A stretch of DNA of 32,181 nucleotides from an uncultured Eubacteriales bacterium (GTDB lineage: Bacteria; Bacillota; Clostridia; Christensenellales; Pumilibacteraceae), in contig CACZPH010000050.1 in NCBI GenBank assembly GCA_902783025.1, positions 1 through 32,181 on the forward strand, read 5' to 3'. Every line of letters starts with the position of its first letter. Position 1 is the first letter of the stretch. The notes under the pieces are model-generated. The model did not search any database and had not been told where the DNA came from. It was given only the letters and a program-made list of their open reading frames with translations. Positions 22,525 through 29,690 of this stretch are shown one piece after another. The translations under genes and the position numbers were made by a program.

Positions 22525-22533
22525 ATTATAACA
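22525..22533 (-). promoter_or_regulatory. extended -10 promoter for the ArsR gene, leaderless layout
   Basis: TGTTATAAT on the minus strand is an extended -10 element with no clear -35 box. The -10 ends seven bases before the ATG. The upstream hairpin at 22542-22562 covers the -35 position and could also act as an operator. Confidence 0.65.
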
Positions 22534-22534
22534 C

Positions 22535-22562
22535 GAAAAAAGGCGAACGGCATACGTTCGCC
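22535..22562 (-). terminator. terminator of the ychF-argS operon
   Basis: The stem GGCGAACG (22542-22549) with CGTTCGCC (22555-22562) is followed by UUUUUU on the minus strand. It lies 230 bases past the argS stop, beyond a small plus-strand gene, and directly upstream of the ArsR -10 box. Confidence 0.8.
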
Positions 22563-22612
22563 AAAAGAAATATTGTCGTAAAAACGCTGAAATACGCGTG
22601 AGGTGGTGAAAA

Positions 22613-22792
22613 TTGACTAACGAAGATATTTTCAGATTGCTGCTCGTCGTGCTCTTCGCGGGCAACCGCCAGATAAGCGGCGAAGAAGGCAAACTCGACT
22701 TTTCGGCGCTCAACGACCTGATCCTCGTCTCGCTCCTGTCGTCCGCCTCCTGCGGCGGCGAAAGCACCGCGGGCGAAAACACGACCTTCTGA
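22613..22792 (+). CDS. 59-residue hypothetical protein, TTG start
   Basis: A TTG at 22613 with AGGTGG upstream opens a 59-residue frame that uses the same GTC/CTC/GCG codons as neighbouring genes. The product has a hydrophobic helix (IFRLLLVVLFAG), a polar charged middle, a second hydrophobic stretch (LNDLILVSLLSSAS) and a polar end with C-G-G. The frame is closed upstream by a stop just before the TTG. It ends exactly against the argS stop (the two stops form TGATCA), so the genes converge without a gap. It fills the otherwise unexplained 230 bases between argS and its terminator. No family recognised and no clear promoter seen. Confidence 0.6.
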   Translation: MTNEDIFRLLLVVLFAGNRQISGEEGKLDFSALNDLILVSLLSSASCGGESTAGENTTF

Positions 22793-24472
22793 TCACATTT
22801 TGTCTACCGCGTCGATAAGTATGAGCTTAAGACCGTTTTTGAGCGCAGCGGCGACGGCTTTGGTAAGCGCGAGCCTCGTGAACGTTACGTCGTTATCGTC
22901 CGTCACGATACGGTTGTCGATATAAAACTTGTTGTACGCCTTGGCAAGCGTGATAAGATAGTGGGATATTACGCTCGGCTCGTATTTTTCAGCCGCCTCG
23001 CGTACCGTCTGATCGAAAGCGTTGAGAAGTTTGACGACCTCGTAGGCTTCGGCGCTGTCGAGCGCTCCGGCGGAAAATTTCCCTTTTACTTCTCCCGCCT
23101 TCGCTATAACCGACCGACAGCGCGCGTGAGCGTACTGCAAATACGGACCCGTTTCGCCCTCGAAAGAGAGCGCTTTGTCGTAAGAGAACACAAGGTCTTT
23201 GATCCTCGCGGACGAAAGCGCGTAAAATATAACCGCTCCCACGCCGACTTTTTTCGCCGTTTCCTCGTCCCTTTTGCCTTGCTTCTGCTCCATAACGTCG
23301 CCCACTTTCGCTACGGCGGTATCGAGCACGTCGTCGAGGAATACGACTTTGCCTTCGCGCGTGGAAAGCGTACTGCCCTCCAGACTTACCATGCCGAACG
23401 GCACGTGAACGAGCCTGTCCGCCCAGTCGTAACCGAGAAGTTCGAGGACCTTGAATACCTGTTTGAAATGTAAATTTTGCTGATAAGCGACTACGTATAA
23501 GCATTTATCGAAGTCGTAAGTATCGTGGCGGTACTTAGCCGCGGCGAGATCGCGCGTGGCGTAAAGAGTCGCGCCGTCTTTCTTGACGATAAGGCACGGC
23601 GGCATTCCCCACTCTTCGAGGTCGACCACTTTCGCGCCTTCCGACTCGGTAAGCAATCCTTTGTTTTGCAACTCGTCGATAATGGGTTGCATTTTGTCGT
23701 TATAGAAACTTTCGCCCGCGTACGAGTCGAATTTTACGCCGAGTTTGTCGTAGACTTTGGCGACTTCTTTGAGCGTTATTTCCTTGAATTTTTCGAAAAT
23801 CGCGAGCGCCTCGGGATTGCCGTCTTCGATCTGCTTGAACCAATATCTGCCCTCGTCGTTGAGGCTCTCGTCTTTTTCCGCTTCCTTGTGAAAGCGCACG
23901 TAAAGATCGAGAAGAGCGCGGACTTTACGCTTCTCGATATCTTCGTCGTCGCCCCATTTCTTGTATGCGACGATGAGTTTTCCGAACTGCGTTCCCCAGT
24001 CGCCGAGATGATTGATACCCACCACGTCGTAGCCGAGATACTTGTAAACGCGGTAAAGCGAACCGCCGATAACGGTGGTAAGAAGGTGTCCGATATGGAA
24101 CGGCTTGGCAATATTTATCGACGAGTAGTCGATGCAGATCGTCTTGTTTAAGCGCGATAAAGGCGCATACGTATCGCCTTTTTGCGCGCATTCGTCCAAA
24201 ACGGCGCGGGTAATGTACGCCTTGTTGAGGAAGAAATTGAGATATCCGCCCGCTACTTCGCACTTTTCGACAGCGCCGCCGGTATTTACCTGATCTTTGA
24301 AGTCTTCGGCTATCGCGGCGGGACTTTTGCGCAAAGCTTTGGCAAAGCGGAAACACGGCAGACAAACGTCGCCGTTCTTACAGTCCTGCGTAGGCATGAG
24401 CGAAGCGTAAAGCTCGTCGCTCGTCATCGCTTCGGTCTTGAAATTTTCGCAAACGATCTTCTTGAAATCCAT
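22793..24472 (-). CDS. argS: arginine-tRNA ligase
   Basis: ArgRS charges tRNA-Arg. The 559-residue class I enzyme has an N-terminal tRNA D-loop domain (about 1-105), the HIGH motif at 126-129 after SSINIAKPF, the GDWGTQFG stretch, a STREGKVVFLDD region in place of KMSKS, and the C-terminal DALR anticodon domain. The start lies nine bases after the ychF stop and AGGG precedes it, so it is read from the ychF promoter. Confidence 0.96.
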   Translation of the reverse strand: MDFKKIVCENFKTEAMTSDELYASLMPTQDCKNGDVCLPCFRFAKALRKSPAAIAEDFKDQVNTGGAVEKCEVAGGYLNFFLNKAYITRAVLDECAQKGDTYAPLSRLNKTICIDYSSINIAKPFHIGHLLTTVIGGSLYRVYKYLGYDVVGINHLGDWGTQFGKLIVAYKKWGDDEDIEKRKVRALLDLYVRFHKEAEKDESLNDEGRYWFKQIEDGNPEALAIFEKFKEITLKEVAKVYDKLGVKFDSYAGESFYNDKMQPIIDELQNKGLLTESEGAKVVDLEEWGMPPCLIVKKDGATLYATRDLAAAKYRHDTYDFDKCLYVVAYQQNLHFKQVFKVLELLGYDWADRLVHVPFGMVSLEGSTLSTREGKVVFLDDVLDTAVAKVGDVMEQKQGKRDEETAKKVGVGAVIFYALSSARIKDLVFSYDKALSFEGETGPYLQYAHARCRSVIAKAGEVKGKFSAGALDSAEAYEVVKLLNAFDQTVREAAEKYEPSVISHYLITLAKAYNKFYIDNRIVTDDNDVTFTRLALTKAVAAALKNGLKLILIDAVDKM

Positions 24473-24481
24473 ACTTAAACC

Positions 24482-25576
24482 CTATACGTTAAATCTGAAA
24501 AGCACGACGTCGCCGTCCTGCATTACGTAATCCTTGCCTTCGCTGCGCACCCTGCCTTTTTCCTTGGCTTGGTTAAAGCCGCCGAATTCGACGAGTTCGT
24601 CGTACGTCACGACTTCGGCGCGGATAAAGCCCTTTTCGAAATCCGAGTGGATCTTGCCGGCGGCTTGCGGCGCCTTGGTCCCCTTGGTGATAGTCCAGGC
24701 GCGGACTTCTTTTTCGCCGGCGGTAAGAAAACTGATAAGCCCCAAAAGTTCGTACCCGCTCTTGATGATGCGGTCGAGTCCGCTCTCGCCCAAACCCATT
24801 TCCGTAAGGAACATTTGCTTTTCGTCCTTGTCCGTAATGGCGGCTATCTCTTCTTCTATCTTGGCGCAGATGCTCAGCGCTTGCGAACCCTCCGCCGCGG
24901 CGTATGCCTTTACCGCCTTGACGTATTCGTTATCGGGCGCGCCTATATCGTCGTCGCCTATGTTGCAGCAGTAAATGACCGGCTTGGATGTGAGAAGGAA
25001 GAACGAATCGACGAGTTCCTTCTCTTCCGCCGTAAAAGTCATGGTACGTATACACTTTTCGTCGCTTAGATGCGCGTAAATGCGGTTAAGGAGCGCGGCT
25101 TCTTCGGCTTGCTGTTTGTCGCCCTGCTTGGCGAGTTTTTCCGCCTTGTCAAGGCGTTTTTTCACCGCTTCCATATCGGACAAAATAAGCTCGAGATTTA
25201 TTGTCGTAATGTCGCGTATGGGATCGATGGAACCTTCAACGTGGATAATGTTGGGATTGTCAAAACATCTCACCACGTGCACTATCGCGTCCACTTCGCG
25301 GATATGCGAGAGGAATTTGTTGCCCAGTCCTTCGCCCTGCGACGCGCCTTTTACCAGTCCCGCTATGTCGACGAATTCGAGTACCGCCGGGGTGATCTTG
25401 CGGGTGTTGTACATCTTGCCGAGCACGTCGAGCCGCTCGTCCGGAACGGCTACCACGCCTACGTTGGGCTCTATGGTGCAGAACGGATAGTTCGCGCACT
25501 CCGCGCCCGCGCTCGTGATCGCGTTGAATAACGTGCTTTTGCCTACGTTGGGAAGTCCTACGACGCCTAATTTCAT
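24482..25576 (-). CDS. ychF: ribosome-binding ATPase YchF (Obg family)
   Basis: YchF is a universal Obg-family P-loop protein that prefers ATP and binds ribosomes. The 364-residue product has the P-loop GLPNVGKS at 7-14, the FVDIAGLVKGASQGEGLGNK switch region, a coiled-coil arm (about 125-200) and a C-terminal TGS domain. AGAGG lies eight bases before the ATG. It leads the ychF-argS unit. Confidence 0.97.
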   Translation of the reverse strand: MKLGVVGLPNVGKSTLFNAITSAGAECANYPFCTIEPNVGVVAVPDERLDVLGKMYNTRKITPAVLEFVDIAGLVKGASQGEGLGNKFLSHIREVDAIVHVVRCFDNPNIIHVEGSIDPIRDITTINLELILSDMEAVKKRLDKAEKLAKQGDKQQAEEAALLNRIYAHLSDEKCIRTMTFTAEEKELVDSFFLLTSKPVIYCCNIGDDDIGAPDNEYVKAVKAYAAAEGSQALSICAKIEEEIAAITDKDEKQMFLTEMGLGESGLDRIIKSGYELLGLISFLTAGEKEVRAWTITKGTKAPQAAGKIHSDFEKGFIRAEVVTYDELVEFGGFNQAKEKGRVRSEGKDYVMQDGDVVLFRFNV

Positions 25577-25608
25577 TGATATTGCCTCTTTCAGTTATTT
25601 ACGGTCAT

Positions 25609-25637
25609 ATTATAAAACATTTTGAAATATTTGGCAA
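25609..25637 (-). promoter_or_regulatory. ychF-argS promoter
   Basis: TTGCCA (25632-25637), 17 bases and TATAAT (25609-25614) on the minus strand, about 33 bases upstream of ychF. Confidence 0.82.
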
Positions 25638-25680
25638 GCAAAACGGCGAACTTTGAAACATAAGGAGAAAAAAGCGAAAA

Positions 25681-25718
25681 AATAAAAAAATCCGCGCGGC
25701 TCATTTGCCTCCGCGCGG
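25681..25718 (-). terminator. terminator of the secG-rnr-117-residue gene unit
   Basis: The self-complementary CCGCGCGG occurs at 25692-25699 and 25711-25718 and forms an 8-bp stem with an 11-base loop, followed by AUUUUUUUAUU on the minus strand. Confidence 0.88.
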
Positions 25719-25766
25719 GCGAAAAAATAATAAATCCGCTTTTGTCCGAGTTAAGATTTCCGAAAC

Positions 25767-26120
25767 TTAATCGTCTAATAATTCGCAAATTTTCCCGATT
25801 TTCGCAACGAGATCCTCGTCGTCGGCGTAAGCCGAAACCTTGACGAAACCGCTGTCGCTCTTATATGAGAATTCGACGTGCCATTTCGCGTTGTCCGCGT
25901 AAGGTCCGCGACTTCGGCGACGAAAAATTTTGCCGTCTTCGGCGCCCGGACGTCTTTCGGTCTTTTCGTTTCGTTCGTTGCGCGGCGCAAAATCGGCTGA
26001 AGTTTCTTGCTCCGTCACGACTGCGCCGTCCACCGTATAAGGTTCGGGCTTGACGTCCACGGGGCTCGTAAGCGGCGCAACCGCCGATATCGCCGCCATA
26101 ATAACAGGTAATACGTTCAT
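25767..26120 (-). CDS. 117-residue hypothetical protein
   Basis: A strong AAGGAG site precedes the ATG. The product has a short hydrophobic start (residues 3-18) that may be a weak signal peptide or anchor and a charged Arg/Glu-rich middle. The C-terminal 45 residues read like a small folded unit (WHVEFSYKSDSGFVKVSAYA). No family recognised. It lies 37 bases after rnr and before a strong terminator, so it is probably the last gene of that unit. Confidence 0.7.
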   Translation of the reverse strand: MNVLPVIMAAISAVAPLTSPVDVKPEPYTVDGAVVTEQETSADFAPRNERNEKTERRPGAEDGKIFRRRSRGPYADNAKWHVEFSYKSDSGFVKVSAYADDEDLVAKIGKICELLDD

Positions 26121-26157
26121 ATTGCTTTATCTCCTTGGCGGTAGTATGAGCAATATT

Positions 26158-28068
26158 TTATTTTTTATCATCGGCAAAGGTAAATTCGACTTTGTCCGCG
26201 TAAACGCGCTCGACTTTTACTTTCACGCTCTCGCCTATTCCTATCGAAAACGAAGGGAATTTGACGCGCATCGCTTTCTCGTAATACGTATAGCGCGCCG
26301 GAAAAGACTCCGCCTTTATCATGCCCTCCACGCCGAAATCGGTCTCGGCGAATATCCCGCGCTCGGTAACTCCGCTGACTATCGCGTCGTATTCGTTGCC
26401 TATTTTGTCTTTCATAAATTCCGCTTTGAGGATATCGTCGACTCTGCGCTCCGCCTCCTCCGCTTTGCGTTCGGCAAGCGACGACGTTACGGAAACGGAC
26501 TTAACCCACTCCTCGTAAGGCTTGAGCGTTTTGCCGCTCAAAAACGCGGAAATAATACGGTGTACGGCAAGATCGGGATAGCGACGGATCGGCGAGGTAA
26601 AATGACAGTAATACTTCGCGGCAAGACCGAAATGCCCGTCGCATTGAGGTTTGTATTCCGCCTTGGACATCGACCGGAGAGCGACTTTGCCGACTATTCC
26701 CTTAAGATCGTCGCCGACCTCGCCGAGCAAGCGCGCGTAATCTTCGGGCTCGGGCTTCGTCGGGAATTGCAGACCGAGCGTGTCGAGAAAATCGCAAAGC
26801 GCGGTTATCTTTTCTTCGGGCGGCGCTTCGTGAACGCGGTACACGAAAGGCACGCGCTTGTCAAAAAACGTCTTGGCGACCGTTTCGTTGGCTGCCAGCA
26901 TGAATTCTTCGATAATCTCGTGCGAAACAAGACGTTCCGCTTTCTTTATGCCGATTACGCGCTTGTTTTCGTCGAACTCGAATTCCGTCTCGGCAAGATC
27001 GAATTCCACGCTGCCGCGCTTAAGTCTGCGCTCTTTCAGAATGAGGGCGAGTTCTCTCGCCGCAAAGAGCATATCGGTCAAAAACCCGTACTTTTCGCAT
27101 AATTCTTCGTCGCCGGAAAGGATCGCCGCGATCTGCTCGTAATTCGTGCGCGCTTTGGAGCGAATAACGCCCTTGACTATCTCGCTGCGCTCAAGGTCAC
27201 CCTCTGCGCCAAAATCCATAATAACGGACAGCGTAAGGCGATTTTGCCCCTCTACGAGCGAGCAAACGTCGTCGCTCAGCACTTCCGGAAGCATGGGGAT
27301 AACGCGGTCGGCAAAATATACGCTCGTGCCGCGTTTGAACGCTTCTTTGTCTATGGCGCCGCCTTCTTTTACGTAATGCGAAACGTCGGCTATATGCACG
27401 TAAAGCGTGTAGCCGTTTGCGCGGCGCTTGACGCATATTGCGTCGTCAAAATCCTTGGAATGCGCGCCGTCTATCGTGATAACGCAATCTTGGGTAAAAT
27501 CGCGGCGGCCATTAAGCTCCGTTTCGCTTATCGTGCGCTCGACGCTCTCGCTTTCGGCAACGACCTTTGCGGGGAACTTGAGCGGCAAGCCAAATTCGCG
27601 CACGACGCGCATGACTTCGGTATCCGTTTCGCCGTCTTCGCCCAAATCCTCGACGACCGTGCAAAAGATCGGTTCGTTGTCGAGCATTCTGCATACCGCG
27701 ATATGTCCGTCGCCAAACGCTACCGAGCCGTCGCGCACCACAGCCAGCGAGCGCGGCATGCCTTTTTCGGTGGGTAAGGCGTATTCGCCCGCTATCTTAG
27801 CGACGAAGACCGCCTTGGGCCGCTCTAATATCCTGACGACTCTGCCTTCGCCCGCTCCGCGCTTTGACGTCGTCTTGCGAACGAGCACCCTGTCGCCGTG
27901 AATGGCGCCGCATAGGTCGTCGCCGTCGATATACAAGTCGCCTTTGCCCGAATCCGGCGTAAAGAAAGCAAAGTTCTTGCCTGTGCCGCAGATTGTCCCT
28001 TCGATAGCGGGCTGTTCTTTTATTTTATTGCGTTTTTTCTTTAATTTTTCTTTGTTTTTCTTTTTCAT
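26158..28068 (-). CDS. rnr: ribonuclease R
   Basis: RNase R is a processive 3'-to-5' exoribonuclease that degrades structured RNA and helps trans-translation quality control. The 636-residue product has a basic lysine-rich N-terminus, cold-shock-type domains (about 20-180), the RNB catalytic domain with IDGAHSKDFDDA carrying the metal-binding aspartates, and a C-terminal S1 domain (about 550-630). It is shorter than the roughly 780-810 residues of well-studied RNase R and lacks their N-terminal extension. No Shine-Dalgarno sequence precedes the only sensible ATG. secG is directly upstream, an order also known in Bacillus. Confidence 0.93.
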   Translation of the reverse strand: MKKKNKEKLKKKRNKIKEQPAIEGTICGTGKNFAFFTPDSGKGDLYIDGDDLCGAIHGDRVLVRKTTSKRGAGEGRVVRILERPKAVFVAKIAGEYALPTEKGMPRSLAVVRDGSVAFGDGHIAVCRMLDNEPIFCTVVEDLGEDGETDTEVMRVVREFGLPLKFPAKVVAESESVERTISETELNGRRDFTQDCVITIDGAHSKDFDDAICVKRRANGYTLYVHIADVSHYVKEGGAIDKEAFKRGTSVYFADRVIPMLPEVLSDDVCSLVEGQNRLTLSVIMDFGAEGDLERSEIVKGVIRSKARTNYEQIAAILSGDEELCEKYGFLTDMLFAARELALILKERRLKRGSVEFDLAETEFEFDENKRVIGIKKAERLVSHEIIEEFMLAANETVAKTFFDKRVPFVYRVHEAPPEEKITALCDFLDTLGLQFPTKPEPEDYARLLGEVGDDLKGIVGKVALRSMSKAEYKPQCDGHFGLAAKYYCHFTSPIRRYPDLAVHRIISAFLSGKTLKPYEEWVKSVSVTSSLAERKAEEAERRVDDILKAEFMKDKIGNEYDAIVSGVTERGIFAETDFGVEGMIKAESFPARYTYYEKAMRVKFPSFSIGIGESVKVKVERVYADKVEFTFADDKK

Positions 28069-28083
28069 GATTTTGCGTAAAAA

Positions 28084-28110
28084 TAAGAAAAAGGACGGTC
28101 GTCCCGTCCT
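28084..28110 (-). terminator. terminator or attenuator between secG and rnr
   Basis: The stem AGGACGG (28092-28098) with CCGTCCT (28104-28110) is followed by UUUUUCUUAUUUUU on the minus strand, 16 bases before the rnr start. No separate rnr promoter is visible after it, so rnr may depend on read-through. Confidence 0.8.
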
Positions 28111-28125
28111 CTCCTTCTGTCTTGG

Positions 28126-28443
28126 TTATGCCGAATAACCGGTGTAGATCATTACCGTCACGAAATATACGACGGTAAGAACCGCGATCGTGATGGCGAA
28201 AATCACCGTGAGCTTGCGAAGAAGTCCTTCGAGCGTATGGCCTTTGTTCTTGCCGTAAAAAGTCTCGGTCTGTCCGGTAATGGGGTTTACGCCGTTGCTT
28301 GCGCTGGGTTGGATAAGTACGATAACTACGAGAGCGAGAGCGAGCACCGCAATGATGATCGCGATAACTATTCTGAGCGTAGGGAATACGTCAGCTGCAA
28401 AACTAGAAACTTCTGATGCGTTGATAAGCGAAAAAGGATTCAT
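28126..28443 (-). CDS. secG: protein translocase subunit SecG
   Basis: SecG is the small accessory subunit of the SecYEG channel. The ATG at 28443 is chosen because AGAGGTG precedes it; an in-frame GTG at 28452 lies inside that site. The 105-residue product has two membrane segments (about 25-46 and 77-100). Between them is the typical loop with VIVLIQPSASNGVNPITGQTE and a FYGKNKGHTLEGLLRKLT stretch before the second helix. It leads the unit with rnr. Confidence 0.92.
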   Translation of the reverse strand: MNPFSLINASEVSSFAADVFPTLRIVIAIIIAVLALALVVIVLIQPSASNGVNPITGQTETFYGKNKGHTLEGLLRKLTVIFAITIAVLTVVYFVTVMIYTGYSA

Positions 28444-28475
28444 CAAAAACACCTCTTGATATTTTTTGCCTTAAT

Positions 28476-28504
28476 ATTATAGCATAGCAAAATGGATTTA
28501 GCAA
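28476..28504 (-). promoter_or_regulatory. secG promoter
   Basis: TTGCTA (28499-28504), 17 bases and TATAAT (28476-28481) on the minus strand, 32 bases upstream of the secG ATG. Confidence 0.82.
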
Positions 28505-28627
28505 GCATTTTGAGCCGCGAAAAAGCGGAATTTAGGCTATTGCGGACGATAAAAACGCTGGTATGGCGAAAAAAAGCGCTTTTTGTCGTCAAAAAAGAGC
28601 GAAACGACGGGTTTTTTCGTTTTTACC

Positions 28628-28656
28628 TTGACTTTGGACGTAAAGTACAATATAAT
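28628..28656 (+). promoter_or_regulatory. promoter of the DUF1934-like/MBL pair, leaderless layout
   Basis: TTGACT (28628-28633), 17 bases and TATAAT (28651-28656) are followed by six bases and the ATG at 28663. No Shine-Dalgarno sequence fits in that space. Confidence 0.85.
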
Positions 28657-28662
28657 TGAAGT

Positions 28663-29034
28663 ATGGATAACAACGCCGTAATCTACTACTCTACCGGCTC
28701 GTCGTACCTTAAGACCGACGGGGCGATCTATTCGGATAACGGAACTCTGCATATCGACTTTGACGGCGAAGGGTTCGGGTTTTTCGTCGAGATAAAAAAC
28801 GGTCTGATTACGCTCCGCTCCGACGGCGAGATCAAATACTTCGTCGATTTCGGCGAAAAGGAACAAGACGTTTTGCTCGATACGCCCTTCGGCGACGCGA
28901 TAGTAAAAGTAAACGTCGAAAAAGCCGAGTACCGTAAAAGAGGGGACGGACATTTCGTTTCGCTTGCGTTCCGCTTTGACGGTAAAATAACGAACGAGAG
29001 CAGAATTTTAGAGATAAGGGGGAAATTAAAATGA
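28663..29034 (+). CDS. DUF1934-like (YwiB-type) small beta-barrel protein
   Basis: The 123-residue product is a series of short beta strands without a signal peptide. The stretch ITLRSDGEIKYFVDFGEK followed by LDTPFGDAIVKVNVEKAEY resembles DUF1934, a calycin-like family of unknown function in Firmicutes. The assignment is from memory of the pattern and is moderate. The ATG is preceded by a -10 box six bases away, so the mRNA is probably leaderless. Its TGA overlaps the next gene's ATG (ATGA). Confidence 0.72.
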   Translation: MDNNAVIYYSTGSSYLKTDGAIYSDNGTLHIDFDGEGFGFFVEIKNGLITLRSDGEIKYFVDFGEKEQDVLLDTPFGDAIVKVNVEKAEYRKRGDGHFVSLAFRFDGKITNESRILEIRGKLK

Positions 29035-29636
29035 CTATCGAATACTTCGGCCACTCCTGCTTCCGCCTGGAAGGAAGTAAATCCGTACTCTTCGACCCGT
29101 ATACCGGGGTAGGGTACGAAATGAATAATACGAGCGCGGATATCGTCGTATGCTCGCATTTTCACTTCGATCATCACGCGACCGACAAGGTCGTATATTC
29201 GCATCTCGTCGACGTTCCCGCCTCGCGGAACTTCGACGGCGTGGAAATAAGCGGCGTTTCGACTTTTCACGACAGCATGGGCGGAACGAAACGCGGCAAT
29301 AACACAGTCTTTAAGGTGAAAATCGACGGCGTTACGGTCGTACACCTCGGAGATATCGGTTTTATCGACGAAAAAGTCGTCTCCTTTGCCAAAGGCTGCG
29401 ACGTTTTATTCGTGCCCGTCGGCGGGTTTTATACCATCGACGAGATAGACGCCAAAACGATCGCCGACAAGATAGCGCCGCGCGTGATCGTTCCCATGCA
29501 TTACCGCGTAAAGACCTGCAATCTTCCCATCGCTCCGGTAAGCGCTTTTACCGAACTGTACGACGACTTTAACCGATGCGGCAGTAAATGCGAATACGAA
29601 AGCTTGGTTGACGGCGTAAACGTCTTCGATTTCTGA
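29031..29636 (+). CDS. metallo-beta-lactamase-fold metal-dependent hydrolase
   Basis: The 201-residue product starts directly with the fold (MTIEYFGHSCFRLEG), has the metal motif SHFHFDHH near residue 42, a third histidine in FHDSMGG, the aspartate in HLGDIG and a C-terminal histidine in PMHYR. The pattern matches the UPF0173/YtkL-like group of small hydrolases with unknown substrates. GGGGG lies about ten bases upstream and the ATGA overlap couples it to the DUF1934-like gene. Confidence 0.9.
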   Translation: MTIEYFGHSCFRLEGSKSVLFDPYTGVGYEMNNTSADIVVCSHFHFDHHATDKVVYSHLVDVPASRNFDGVEISGVSTFHDSMGGTKRGNNTVFKVKIDGVTVVHLGDIGFIDEKVVSFAKGCDVLFVPVGGFYTIDEIDAKTIADKIAPRVIVPMHYRVKTCNLPIAPVSAFTELYDDFNRCGSKCEYESLVDGVNVFDF

Positions 29637-29650
29637 AAACCCATATTACG

Positions 29651-29685
29651 AAAAAGCGGGAGTAAATAAATACTCTCGCTTTTTT
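29651..29685. terminator. bidirectional terminator between the MBL gene and guaA
   Basis: A 14-bp stem (29651-29664 with 29671-29684, one G-U pair on the plus-strand RNA) has A-runs before and T-runs after, serving both convergent genes. Confidence 0.9.
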
Positions 29686-29690
29686 GCTTT

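Noticed and set aside
26050-27102. 350-codon plus-strand frame opposite rnr
   Set aside because: Antisense shadow of the RNase R catalytic and S1 regions.
28537-28953. 138-codon minus-strand frame over the DUF1934-like gene
   Set aside because: It overlaps a plus-strand gene with a consensus promoter and ATGA coupling, and its product shows no recognisable features.
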